Shown piece by piece: positions 9,730 to 21,598 of a DNA stretch of 64,000 bases. Numbering within the stretch: position 1 is the stretch's first letter; each line of letters opens with the position of its first letter. The notes beneath the pieces are model-generated. The model searched no databases. It was not told where the DNA came from and worked only from the letters and a program-made list of their open reading frames with translations. Made by a program: the position numbers and the translations under genes. This DNA is from Hofstenia miamia (taxonomy: Eukaryota > Xenacoelomorpha > Acoela): assembly GCA_004352715.1 (NCBI GenBank), contig SCFE01000109.1:1-64000 (forward strand), in the 5' to 3' direction.

Positions 9730-11376
9730 TTGAAGAAGAAAAGGCGACAAGAAGATAAGGGAGACAGAAAGCCAGCATGGGAAAGAAGAATTGAGAATAA
9801 AGTGGCAAAAATTAGGCAGCAAATAGGGAAGATCAGGACAAGCAAGGCAGTGCAGGACAGGTGCAGGGTAGGTAAGGGGAAGACTATAGAAACTGCAAGA
9901 GAAGAGCTTAAGCAGAGATTAGTTGCAGAAGCTGAGAAACTGAGAAAGTATAGGGCAAGGGCAAAGCAGGCAAGAGACAATATGAAGTTTGAGACCCAAG
10001 AAGGAAGATTCTACAAAGAACTAGATGCAGGAGGAAAGGCTACAGCTAAAGCAGGTGAAGACGCAGTAAGGTTCTGGGAGAATATATGGGGAAGTGCAGG
10101 ACCAGAGATAGAGAGTGTACAGATGCAGAAAGAAGTCAGGCAAGAAGAAGAAGTAATCACAACTGTGAGGCTGAAGGAGGCTCTAAAGAAGATGAAGAAC
10201 TGGAAGGCGCCAGGCAGAGATGAGGTACATGGGTATTGGCTGAAGAAGTTCACAAGTGTTCATGAGAGACTAGCAGTAGCATTGGAGGAGTGTGTGGTGA
10301 GTGGGTGTCCAGAGTGGATGGTAGTGGGAAGGACATTTCTGATACAGAAGGACCCAAAGAAAGGTAGTGAGGCAAGCAACTTCAGACCAATAACATGTCT
10401 GCCAACAACGTGGAAATTGCTAACTTCAGTGATTTCAAGTAGGCTGGCATGTTACTTAGAACAGAATAGGTTGATACCAGAGGAGCAGAAGGGATGTAGG
10501 ACAAAGACAAGAGGATGCAAAGATCAGTTGTTAATAGACCAGGCAGTGGTGGAGAATTGTAGAAGAAGAAAGACAAACTTAGCAATGGCATGGATAGACT
10601 ACAGGAAGGCATATGACAGCATATCACATAGGTGGGTATTGAGGACGCTAGAGGCCAATGGAGTTTCACGGAAATGGGTTGAGTTTCTAGAGAGGGAGAT
10701 GGCAAAGTGGCAGACTGAGATAGATGGGCATAGGTTGAGGTTTAGGCGAGGTATATTCCAGGGAGACAGCTTAGCACCACTACTGTTTGTAGTTAGCTTA
10801 ATCCCTATCACAGAAAAGTTAAAGGAGACAGGCATAGGGTATAAGATGGAGAAGAATGGTAGAGAAGTAAGTCACCTGTGGTACATGGACGACCTGAAGA
10901 TGTATGCTAGTTCAAGGAAGATGTTGCAGAAGCAAGTGGAGACATTGGAGAAGGCAAGCAGAGATTCAGGGTTGGAGTTTGGATTAGGAAAGTGTGCAGC
11001 AGTGACAATGACTAGAGGCAAGTGTGTGGATGGGGAGGGCTTGAGGACAAGCAGTGGGGATAAGATTGAGGAAGTCAAGGAGGGGTACAAGTACTTAGGA
11101 GTAATAGAGAAGGACAGAACAGATCACGTGGAAATGAAGATGAGGCTAAGGAAAGAGTACAAGAGGAGAGTAAGGAAGGTACTACAGAAGTCAGCATTGA
11201 ATGGGCAGAACAGCATAAAGGCAATTAATACGTGGGCAATACCAGTGTTGAGATATTCGGCAGGAATAGTTAGGTGGAATAAGAATGAACTGAGGGAATT
11301 AGACCGGGAAACAAGGAAGATACTAGCATCAGAGAGAGCATTCAACCTCAATGGAGATGTAGATAGGCTGTACATG
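9730..11376 (+). CDS. Reverse transcriptase of R4/Dong-like element
   Basis: After a basic linker (KPAWERRIENKVAKIRQQ...) the frame shows all main non-LTR RT blocks: NWKAPGRDEVHGYWLKKF, NFRPITCLPTTWKLL, QKGCRTKTRGCKDQLL, motif A AWIDYRKAYDSISH, motif B GIFQGDSLAPLLF, motif C YMDDLKMYA, a GLEFGLGKCA block and YKYLGV. The YMDD catalytic pair and the motif A aspartate are present. The AWIDYRKAYDS and QGDSLxPLLF wording is characteristic of the R4/Dong group. The thumb region continues to RAFNLNGDVDRLYM where a 9-N gap starts. Role: target-primed reverse transcription of the element RNA. Confidence 0.88.
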
Positions 11377-11385
11377 NNNNNNNNN

Positions 11386-11560
11386 TTTGTAAGGAGTGTT
11401 ACAGAAGTAAATAGCTTAGTATATGAAGGTGCATGTGAGGTGCTGAAGAATGTAGGCATGGAAATGAAGAAGAAAAGGCGACAAGAAGATAAGGGAGACA
11501 GAAAGCCAGCATGGGAAAGAAGAATTGAGAATAAAGAGGCAAAAAAGAGATAGCAAATAG
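11386..11560 (+). repeat. Displaced copy of the element's N-terminal linker
   Basis: Starting soon after the 9-N gap, about 140 bp (11420-11560) repeat with few changes the segment at about 9690-9830 (gaaggtgcatgtgaggtg... through the KPAWERRIENK coding part). In intact relatives this position holds the RT thumb to endonuclease linker, so the copy looks misplaced. It ends with stops at about 11551-11556. A wrong contig join or a rearranged copy are both possible. Confidence 0.7.
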
Positions 11561-11620
11561 GGAATGCATGGAGAATACTGGAGGAACACATTAAAGAGTG
11601 AGATGAGATGAGAGAGACAA

Positions 11621-12406
11621 ATGAGGTATAGGAAGAAGGCAATGCATGGAGAATACTGGAGGAATACAGAAAAGTGTGATAGAGAAGAGAGCAACAAGTG
11701 GTTAAAGAAGGCAGGACTGAAGAGAGAAACAGAAGCACTAATAATGGCAGCACAGGAGCAAGCAATAAGAACAAACTGGGTGAAGAAGCATATAGACAGA
11801 AGAGTAGAAGTAAGTGATAAGTGTAGGCTGTGTAAGAAAGAGGCGGAGACAGTAGATCATCTGATAGCAGGGTGTGAGAAGTTGGCACAGAATGAGTATA
11901 AGTTCAGGCATGACAAGGTGGGAAGAATAGTACACTGGAGTTTGAGCAGGCCGCATGGGTTAGAAGCAGGAGACAAATGGTATGAGCACAAGCCACAGGG
12001 CGTCATAGAAAATGAGAAGGTTAAGATACTGTGGGATTTCAACATACAGACGAGCAAAGTGATAGAAGCACGGAGGCCAGACATAGTAGTGGTAGACAAA
12101 GAGAAAAGATTAGGAACAGTGATAGACATAGCAGTACCAAAGGACAGAAATGTAGAAAGCAAAGAGAAAGAGAAGATAGACAAGTACAGAGAGTTAGCAG
12201 AGGAAATAGAAAGGCTGTGGAAGTTAAAGAAAGTTGAAGTAGTCCCGGTAGTAGTAGGCGCACTAGGAGCAGTGAGTAAGAAGCATAAGAGATACTTGGA
12301 GGAGTTGGGAGTACCAAAGTGGGGAGGAGCAGTAGCACAGAAGGCAGCATTGTTAGGAACAGCTAGAGTCCTGAGGAAAGCTCTCAGACTCCCTGGGAAC
12401 TGGTGA
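11621..12406 (+). CDS. Restriction-like endonuclease domain of R4/Dong-like element
   Basis: The frame encodes KWLKKAGLKRETEALIMAAQ, then a knuckle CRLCKKEAETVDHLIAGC (C-x2-C-x8-H-x4-C), the conserved KLAQNEYKFRHDKV segment, LWDFNIQTSKVIEARRPDIVV with the RPD acidic site, and TVIDIAVPKDRNV with the second acidic site. KKVEVVPVVVGALGAV and a LLGTARVLRKALRL tail follow. This order (CCHC-type knuckle then PD-(D/E)xK nuclease) is diagnostic of the RLE that nicks target DNA for priming. Acidic residues look intact. It is in another frame than the RT because of the damaged junction upstream. The stop at about 12406 precedes a roughly 50-bp 3' UTR. Confidence 0.87.
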   Translation: MRYRKKAMHGEYWRNTEKCDREESNKWLKKAGLKRETEALIMAAQEQAIRTNWVKKHIDRRVEVSDKCRLCKKEAETVDHLIAGCEKLAQNEYKFRHDKVGRIVHWSLSRPHGLEAGDKWYEHKPQGVIENEKVKILWDFNIQTSKVIEARRPDIVVVDKEKRLGTVIDIAVPKDRNVESKEKEKIDKYRELAEEIERLWKLKKVEVVPVVVGALGAVSKKHKRYLEELGVPKWGGAVAQKAALLGTARVLRKALRLPGNW

Positions 12407-12453
12407 GTTCCCCGAGCTGAGAGGGATACCAGCATGAAGCTGTGAGATGCAAG

Positions 12454-12477
12454 AATAATAATAATAATAATAATAAT
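12454..12477. repeat. (TAA)n array at 3' junction
   Basis: AAT repeats start directly after the element's 3' end, mirroring the 5' array. Confidence 0.9.
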
Positions 12478-14911
12478 GTATTTTATGATTATGTATCTGA
12501 AAATAACATTCAGAATATATAGTTTACAAATTTACAGATATGGATATTTCAGGTATCTGTTTGGAAAAAATTTTGAGGTTTAGAAATTTTTGTACCAGAA
12601 TCGTTGGAAGCATACGTGGCCTTTGTCTCTCTGCTCTTTAGAATAACTATTAATTTAGCGTTTCTGGTGCATTAGAAGGGGTGGCGTCACCCTGGGGCTA
12701 CAAAAAAAATCCATCCATAAATTTAAATAATTAAATAATAAAAAACACTGAAAACTTATCATGTTTAATTATATTGAGAAGAAGCATTTGCCACGTGAAT
12801 ATTTTACCCACTTAAACAAATACAAACATTATTTTAATGCTTGATGATATCCAATTATTTGAAAGTGCATTCAACAGCACATAATTGGAACTGCTTAGAT
12901 TTACGACTGTAGCTGTACAAATATCAATCACTGCTTTAAAAACTGTGTTAAGAGTTTGAACTTCAAATGTAATATACCCGAGATCATTCAAATTCATTTT
13001 TAGACCTCAAGCATCTGTAATTTTCAAGGGATTTGATGCCACTCACTACGAAATCCTCCTTCTGAAAAATCTACAGTCCTACATCGTTAGTAAATCTATA
13101 AGTCGTTTCAGAAAAATTATTCTCATTTGTTATGTTTTCATGAATAGAGAACCTTGTCAACATAAATTCCTTGAAAAATGTCTGGAAAGTGTTAAAAAAT
13201 AATATCTAACCCTAATTAACTCAGGCGTTTTTTTACAATTTTTAAGCACTTATATATCACGAACTAATAGGGACTAGTAACTAACTGTTCCCCAACCTTT
13301 TACAAATTGTACGTGGTGAAACTGGTGATATGCGAATCGTGGCACTCTGTTCCAAGCTCGCAACACATCTTTTGAACCGCCTTGCTCTTAGTCGTATGAC
13401 ATACGGACCATAGCAACTGCGCTTTTCCTCACGCCAGCCACTTTAGTACAAATTATCAACGTTGTATTCAAGTAATTTTATTAATAGTTGTTTCCATATC
13501 TTAGCATTTTTATGTTTCATAATAGACTTGGAAAAATTTCCTTGAGACGCTAGAAAACAGTATTTTTTACCATTACATTGGTCAGTTTAAGCATTAAAAA
13601 GAAATATCACAAATAGATTCCATATTTAAATGGCCTATTCGTACAACGTTTAAGGTTGATAAACATGAACACTTGTTAAATAAATATTTTAATACAACAA
13701 AAAAGCAAATGAATGCATACACATTGATAGGCTCCATCCTTTCAACAGGTGATAAAGCGCCGGAACTCTGCCTTAGAAAATTGCAGTGGATTTTCCTATT
13801 CAGTTAAGGCGATTCATGTTGACTTGAAGAAGCTTCTTAAATCAATATTAGTAAACATATTGCATAGTTAAATTAGTCATGCACATGCACACTGTTCTCT
13901 TATTAATAGTTGGAATACTGCTAGGACTGTAATATCTGTGAAACTTCTCAAATTTCAGCTTGCACAAGTGGATAGAGGCTTAATAGCTGATTCTACTATT
14001 ACTTTAACTTAAGCAAAAAGTATTTGTACATTTCAAATATTCACCAAACTCTCTTGAATATTTGAATAGTTTTTCTTCTCCAAATACCCAACGCTTATTA
14101 CAATTTTTCAGTGTTCTTATTCTTTTTTCTACCACAAAAAGAATCGTTTATTTGCTTAGTATTTCGAAATTATTTAATAGTGTGATACATGTTTCCTAAT
14201 TAGTTGGTCATCATTGATCCAGTATTATGCTAATATTTTGTAAATATCTTTAAATAACGTTTAGAATTTTATCAATTTTCGAAATTTTTAATATTTTAGA
14301 TGCAATTTAAAAATCTATGAAGCAACCAAGACGATGGGATGCAATTTGGGCAAAAACTTTAATGTTAGATATAAAATAGAACTGTTTCTTGCTATTGTAA
14401 ATGGCAGATATCAATTTTTAATCTACGATTTTTATGTGTGGCTTATAGAATTCATATATTATTGATTTATACAATGAATTAGTTGAACATCATTTGAAAA
14501 AATATTTGTAAGTAGTTTGTGCATAAAAAATATTGAATCTTATTAAAAACTTTGAAAATCTTAATTATCTTTAAAAAAACTCAAAAGAACTGTGGTTATC
14601 AGAAGTAAACTTTGCATAAATTTTGAAAATTGTCCTCAATAAAGTTTTCGAAGGACAGTTTGACTAGGATTCACTACATCGCAAGTCTAGAGATAAGCTA
14701 GCCTATTTCTGTCACTCTAAGGTTGCACATCACATGTGAAGGATTTTATCAAATTAGGAAGTTTGGGTTTTTGATGAGTGAATTTCCAAATTTACCTCAG
14801 TGTTAAAAAATTACTTCCAATCTTAATTCATAATGAAATTTGATTGGCTAGAATGTATGTATCTGAAATAGCTGTAAAGTCTTTAAAAATTTTATCATTA
14901 GTATTTGCTAG
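12478..14911. other. AT-rich non-coding stretch 5' of the receptor gene
   Basis: No gene seen. At about 13296-13440 a GC-richer patch (ttccccaacctttt..., ggcactctgttccaagctcgc) resembles the end of a hAT-type non-autonomous element, without a matched second end. The receptor promoter presumably lies near 14.8 kb but no clear core element is recognisable. Confidence 0.45.
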
Positions 14912-16069
14912 ATGATGTTTCTATTAGTGGCAATATATATCTTTCTTCAGATAATTTCACTTGAGTGCTGCAACAAAAATTATGGCTTCCACTGTCCACA
15001 GTGCAATCCAACGCAGTTTCGATGCAAGAATTTAACTTGTATTGGAAGTCATTTAGTAAATAATGGACAGAGCGATTGCAAATCTCGTGAAGATGAACTA
15101 AATTTCTCTTGTAAATCTAGTACTAACCTAATGTGTCATAAATCCCCACATATTTGCCTCAATGAGATAGATGTGTGCAATGGCTATTTAGACTGCCCGA
15201 ATGGAGAAGATGAACTTAATTGCGACGATTGTGAACCATTTAACTGCATAGATAACACCTGTTCAAACAACAGTGTTACTTGTCGAAGTTATCACAGTTG
15301 CATAATCCCATGCAATTGCAGAATGGGGCAAGAAATTAAATCATATGAAAGTGAAAAACTGTTCAATGGGATGTACAAAGTCAACTGCATGAATATTGTC
15401 CCTGGCTATTACGATGGACCATTCTGTGAAGAAATCACCTGTAGGTAAGTGAGTTTCGATAAAAGAACAATTTAAAAATGCATATCTACATGTATATGCA
15501 TAGCACAACTTAGAATTTAGCTAAATCATTTCTCACTTTGAAAAACAATATACCTTATAATACAACAATTAATGTTAAAACTACTTTGTTTACACTATCA
15601 AGTAGATTAACTTTAGCGTACGCTTTAAACGTTTAATTACCTAGTAAACAAGATTTTTTAAAATTAGAGAACTTTCAAAAACGTTGTACAAAATTGATAG
15701 TAAACAATGATAACTATATAATTAGACTTTTAAAATTTCAAGTTTTTCCCTTATCCTTATAACAGGAAAACTTGGATTTATGTCTTTTTAACAAACTTAA
15801 TTGGTAAGTACTATTTAAATATTTCTTCATTTTTATCATTTGATTCTCCTCGTGTTAATGTCTACGTTCATCAAGGCACTTACTGTTTATAAGAATGCTC
15901 CCATAAAAAATCTTTTGTTCGGATTGTTCCCTTGTCTAATTTCATTCATTTTCATCAAAAATAAACCGTTTTGATAAAACAAATTCACTTAAGAAATCTC
16001 TGCAAAAATTATTTTTGAATTATTTTAGTTAATAGTTAGGAACTTGAAAACAGCTGCACACATCATTGG

Positions 16070-16106
<37 letters not shown>

Positions 16107-16419
16107 AAACATATATTAAGAACAAAAAAGTTAAGAAACAGCAGTTTATTTTTGAAGAAGAAAAATTTAGCAAAACAATAATGAAATTAGTCCATAACAA
16201 AGAATTACCAATGAAATTATGTAAGGAGCTTCATAGAACAGAATGTCAACCAAGTTTCCTAAGAACAAAAAAGACCAACCATTTCGACCAATTTTATCAT
16301 TGATAAATTTTACAACTTATAAACTATCAAAGTGGCTTTATTCATTATTAAAGAAATATATTCCATCAAAATGTGTATATATTACAAGACACATTTGACT
16401 TTTTAAATAAATTTTGTAA

Positions 16420-16450
<31 letters not shown>

Positions 16451-19400
16451 CTCTCTGTCCAGCAGTGGTCTAGCAAGTGCTTGTTGTGTAAGAGGTTCAA
16501 ATGTCTTAACGCATTTTGCAACTGCTTGTAGACCAACTTTATATTTTTTGTTTTTAATTACACTAATTGGTACACAAACTGAGTAAAATTATATTTTGAA
16601 TAATTTTTGCTACTCTAAGTGCATTTGGCTGATTTACCAATAGTTGATGCTATTATTGAGCATTTTGTTCGGAAAACAGCACATAGAATAATTCATGATA
16701 TAGTCGTGTTTTCTTTATCATTATTTTGTATCAGAATATTTTGTTTATGTACAATGTGTATTAAAAAGATGTCCAAATTAAGTCAGTGTTCCTCAGTTAA
16801 TTTCAAATTACTTTAACATCATTATTTGCTTTTTATATTCAATATTCAAACATTTCTGAACAGGCAACCCCAATAAAAAATCTTGGAAGCACCAGTGTGT
16901 AGGTTTGTGGTTGCATTATTTACTAGGTAAACTTTTGGGTTTCACATGAACTGGTGGCATGGAGGTGTTAATGATCGTCATTCAAAGTTGAATTTGCCAC
17001 GTGTTTTGTATTCTAAAATACATTACGTCATTGTGTTTTAAGAGTTTATGAAAGTTTTGTCAACTAATAAATTCATACAATAAACAACACCATCACAAAC
17101 TATATTATTAACATCAAACAGATATATAAAACTATCAAGCAGCAAATGAATACATGCAGAACAAAATTGGAAGAACGAACTAATGAACAATCAACTAAGT
17201 TTTAAAAACTTATTGAACATATTTTAAGTGCAGGTATATTTTAACACCATTTAATGGTTGATAGTAAAGGCTTTGAATGGCTAGTTACCAGTCACACCAT
17301 TAACTGATTGATTTTGGTCTCTATTTTATAAGTATATATATTTTAAATTTTGTTAGTACTTACTTTAAAACAACCAAACACTCATCAATCTCACCAATTA
17401 GAAGTATTTTATCTGTTCTAGTAGTCGTCTACTTTCTGCATCTGAAACTGCTACAGCATACAGTTTGTAGATGAAAGTCAGACTAGTACATAAACCTACT
17501 GATTGGCCCTGTTACTAGCTTGTCAACATTGGCTTACAAGAAGTCTGTGATAAACTCTACGTGCTTTGTCTGTGATCAACAGCAAATTATGTAATGAGGT
17601 TGTTCAGATAATAACTCTTAGTCATAATCCCCTGCGAAATTCCTGTTTTAAGAACAATGTAACATTTTAAGCCATAATAAATTTAATAGTTATTAAAAAT
17701 ATTTAGGCTTGTTTATTAACCAGAAAATTCACATGTGTTCATACTTATAAAATTGTTAATACGTATTTTCAAACTATTTTCTATAAGCATATTTAAAAAT
17801 TTGGAATTCACTGGATATTAACACATATATTTGTGAATGTGCTTCCATGCAACCATGAACATTTATGTTAAAAATTGTTTTTTAAAGTTCCTGGGTATTT
17901 CAGGATAAGGCTATCGCAGGCACATTACAGATGTAAACTGACTACTAGTATTGATGGCATTCCTACTTGATTTCAAAATTGTTGTCATGCGTGGAGCCAA
18001 ACCCAAATCTTTTCCCTGATATAATATTTGTAATTTATGTTTATTCAAGAAACAGGTCTCTGTCTCATGGGACATGGTTTGAATGTTCCGAATAACTGTA
18101 ATGTAGATTGATGCTTGTAGGCACCTCGTATGTATAATAGAGCTTGTTATGATACCATAAGAATTTGGATCTAAGACTGTGAGTTAGCCTATGTTTAGCT
18201 ATCCAGCTATTTGATAACATATTCTTATTATTTCGAATGAATCGATTGGAAAGCTAAATGATGAAAAATCCCTATTCATACATTTAACTTATGAACACAC
18301 TTTCATAGTCAGGCTACCGATTGCACGCTTATATGCTTATATATATGTTAGTAATGCTGAGTGCAGCGTTATCAGAATTCCTTTAATTGAATTTGGGGAA
18401 CCTGAGTACTACCCATGTGCTCTGATGTTTAGCTTTCTGTTGTCATTAATAATCAAACCTGACAATATAAAAAAGATAAATCCGTTGAAACTGATTTTAT
18501 TTCTCATTAATTCTATTACAAGCTATTTGTAATCAAATTGGACAAACAGATAAACGATTAACATGTACGGCTGTTCTTAATTTCAAAATTGTTTATGATT
18601 CTTTCATCTGCTTCTATTACGCAAAGTCATTACTAAATTAGCTTAGCGTTTTTCGTCTTTAGCTTTTTGTCAAACAATTTGCCGACAACCAATATTTCGT
18701 AACTGCACTTAAAATTGTTTTACAAATTATAATAAAGGATAAATGTGTTATTACAAAGAATAATGTTAAATCAAAGTTTCTTAATAGTCTTAGTTTCCTT
18801 TCCTTCTTTTATTGTATTTCTTTGTTAATATACAACATTATGCCACAATTATACTAAAAATTTGTTGAAAATTGTTGGTTCTTAAACATTATATTTTGTA
18901 ATGCTGATTTTGTAAATTAATTTAAATTAGAGTAATACTAATGTATATTAATGAATTTGAGAATATATAACATAGTATTTTTCATCTATATCTAAATTTA
19001 GATACAGTCGAAAATGCATTTCGAGAAAACAAATCTGTGATCATAATTTTGACTGCGTTCGAGAGGGTATAATTTATGATGAAACTGATGAAGAGTATTG
19101 CTGTAGTGGTGAGAAAGGAACTGTAAAATGCTTACGACAAGATGTTTGCGTTTCAAACAAGAAAGTTTGTGATTTGCAAGCTGATTGTATATCAGCAGAA
19201 GATGAAGGTATTCTTTATGGCTGTCATGTATTTCCGCCAAATTGTAAGCCAGACTTGGGCTTGGATGTTGAGGCTATGGCATATTTAACCGTAATTTTTT
19301 ATTTTTTTAACATTTAATTATCTCCTATACATGTAATTACTAAATTGGACAACTTTGTACATTTCTAGTAAAATTTCGAGATTCATTATATTTCTCCGGT

Positions 19401-20903
19401 GTCTATGGATGTGGTGTTGAAAATTAATTCCGCTGATATAAGAAGCTAATCATGTTTAATTTACATTGAATCGTTATTACCTAGAAATATTAAGTGTGAC
19501 TGCAGAATTATTTTAGATATAGGTCTCGTTCGCTTAAAGGTTTTGTGAATAAAATGTAAAGCAAAACTTAATAACTTAAAAACAGGGGCTTAGCCAAAGA
19601 GAAAATACTAATTTAAGTGACAATAGGTTAAAATTTTTAAATCAAAGTATAGCTTATCTGCTTAAATATAAAATTAGTACTGAGCACCCTTAAATATCTA
19701 GCTAGCTACAACAATTCTTACTAAATTAATATATCAAAACGTTTTGAAAATTCTGATGCTAATTTCAATCATAAAATTTTTGTAAAAATCATAAATGTTT
19801 TTTTATTTTAAGGGTGGCGACACCTCTGCATATTTTTACAACTCAGTCTTAGCAAGAAGTCGAGTGATGCTGGTACCATGTAATTTAATAAATTGGAAAG
19901 AAAAATTTCTCAAGAATATTCATAGTTTTCAATTTATGTCTAAGATTTCGTTTGAAGCAGCAAGAACTACAACATTTATTATTTGTTTAATTGGATTATC
20001 TGTAGGAGTACCTTTCAATTTTTTCTTAGCAGTACAATTTTTCAAAGAAATGAAATACAAGAAAAATTTAAATTACTTGTATCTACTGGTTAGCTCATTG
20101 ACAGACGCTTTTAATCTCATCCTTCGATTGCCTATTATGCTTTGTGAGCTAATCATGCCTTCATTCCTGTATGGAGATTTATTCTACGTTACCCATGGAC
20201 TTAAGCTTCAAGCCCCACCTTTCTTATATCATTGCAGATTCATCAACTTTCTCCGAGGAATGAATCAATTTTTATCTCCAATAATTTTGATACTGCTAGC
20301 AATCGAAAGATTAATATACATAAAATTCCCATTTAACGCGAAAATGCTATTAAGTAAATCTTATCGAATTGGCATTCTTTCTTTTCTCCTTGCGGTTGTC
20401 TTTATTGTAAGTTTCTGGTTTGCATATAGTGCTAGTTGGGATTTGATGGCGTGGAGGTCGCGATGGGTTATATATGATTTCAGTACAAATTGCAGATTTG
20501 GCTTGTTCCAAGTCTATGATATAAGATTTCAAACCCGAATTCATCCCGCGTATATCATAGTAAAAAACGAAATTTTAAATTCGTTTATTGAAATATTATT
20601 TACAATTATAATCCCATTCATTATACAGCTCTTCATATATGGATACATATTTGTTCTAACAGCATTTAAGAAGAATAAAAATACTTTAAATAAAGCAGGA
20701 AAAAGGTTTACAAAAATTTGTCTTGCAGGAACGTCGATTTATTTGTTAATGAGTTTTCCATTAATTTTCCACAAAGTAGTAAAATTGTATCATTACATTC
20801 AAGCCCATTTCAGTGAAAATATTAGACGACAAGAATTTCATCCTGGGGATTGCAGCTCTTGCTTAAACATTGCGAAAAGCTACTCCCACTTTTGGACATC
20901 TGA
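14912..20903 (+). CDS. LDLa-repeat rhodopsin-like GPCR, three exons, TM7 exon not found
   Basis: Exons by splice signals and phase: 14912-15444 (donor GTAAGT, phase 2), 19002-19290 (acceptor TTTAG, donor GTAATT, phase 0), 19813-20903 (acceptor TTTAAG, donor GTAAGT, phase 2). They join in frame to about 637 residues. Exon 1 has a signal peptide (MMFLLVAIYIFLQIISLE) and two cysteine-rich LDLa units; the second ends CNGYLDCPNGEDELNC, the classic calcium-binding pattern. Exon 2 has two more LDLa-like units (CISRKQICDHNFDC...TDEEYC and CVSNKKVCDLQADC...AEDEG). Exon 3 begins GGDTSAYFYNS and carries six helices: TM1 with GVPFNFF, TM2 with SSLTDAFNL, TM3 ending AIERLIYIKFP (ERL in place of DRY), TM4, an extracellular-loop cysteine (NCRF), TM5 with IIPFIIQLFIY, TM6 with SFPLIF. 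No leucine-rich repeats separate LDLa from the 7TM part. It is probably a cell-surface receptor for an unknown ligand. A TM7 exon starting in phase 2 is needed and is not visible before the 21599 gap. Confidence 0.82.
15445..19001 (+). other. Intron 1 of the LDLa receptor (3557 nt)
   Basis: GTAAGT donor and TTTAG acceptor. Contains (TA)n arrays at about 16074-16102 and 16421-16441 and a tRNA-like scrap after the second. No nested gene was found. Confidence 0.75.
16466..16504 (+). repeat. Possible tRNA-derived SINE scrap
   Basis: TGGTCTAGCAAG (16466-16477) resembles an A box and GGTTCAAATGT (16494-16504) a B box, but they are only 28 bp apart, shorter than in tRNA genes. Weak, perhaps a deleted SINE head. 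Confidence 0.25.
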
Positions 20904-21598
20904 GTAAGTTATTTATTCCTTAGATTTTAAATCTTAGTGGATGTACTTCTCTAAGGGCCTCCTTATTTTAGGTTTGTTCTAAATTTTTAGCATATTGCAT
21001 AGAAGTTCAATGACACATTTGAATTGCATTATAATAATTATAATAATAATATCTTAATTATATTAATAAAACAAATAATTCTTCACTTTTATATAAAGCA
21101 AAATAGATATTTATTAGGAAATCGAAAGCACAATACCTTATGTTCATTTACTATTTCAAAGCCATTTATGGGAAATACATGTGATTGATATTCATTATTT
21201 GAATATATTTAAACATTGCGAGCTATGTAGAATTATACTGCTGCCCTTACCCCAGCCAAACTTAGGATCCATCCAAAATTATAACAAACGGATCTCATTT
21301 TTTCTGATAGTGTATTTAGGGAGTAGACTTATGCAAGCAGGGTCTTTATTAGGTATCTTTATTTTTTTCATAGGAATACTCCAGTTTATATTCTCCGTTT
21401 GATCTCTAATAGCTGGGTTTGGGTAGGTAAGATTTCAATAAAATTGAAGCAAATTAATTAAGGGTTCAAAAGTGCATTTCTGTGATGACGCAAATCACTG
21501 AAAATAGTGAGCCTTCTTAAAGTAGGAATACTATTTTTTGGTTGACATCAGTGCAAAGTCATTAATATCCATTTTATATATATATATATATATATATA
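20904..21598. other. Intron 3 or downstream sequence of the receptor
   Basis: Begins with a GTAAGT donor. No exon with an NPxxY motif was found before the gap. It ends in a (TA)n array (about 21575-21598). Confidence 0.5.

Larger units (their letters stand above)
9010..12453 (+). mobile_element. R4/Dong-like non-LTR retrotransposon in (TAA)n
   Basis: The element is about 3.4 kb and sits between (TAA)n arrays. In order it carries a tRNA-like head, a Myb-like N-terminal region, a reverse transcriptase, a CCHC-type knuckle and a restriction-like endonuclease, then a short 3' UTR. Base composition (purine-rich on the sense strand, GC higher than flanks) differs sharply from the surroundings. Family knowledge: elements with a C-terminal restriction-like endonuclease are usually site-specific, and Dong of Bombyx (R4 clade) sits in TAA repeats. 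The copy is broken by in-frame stops at about 9598-9600 and 9673-9720, a 9-N gap at 11377-11385, a duplicated segment, and a frame change before 11621. It is therefore not an active copy as assembled. Confidence 0.85.

Noticed and set aside
9315-9980. 221-codon minus-strand frame rich in Ser/Leu/Phe
   Set aside because: It is the antisense shadow of the purine-rich retrotransposon coding strand.
11124-12435. Long minus-strand frames over the endonuclease region
   Set aside because: Same reason: antisense of the RT/endonuclease, with low-complexity Leu/Ser content and no motifs.
21181-21402. 73-codon hydrophobic frame after the receptor, considered as the missing TM7
   Set aside because: No NPxxY motif and no phase-2 acceptor that would join it to 20903.
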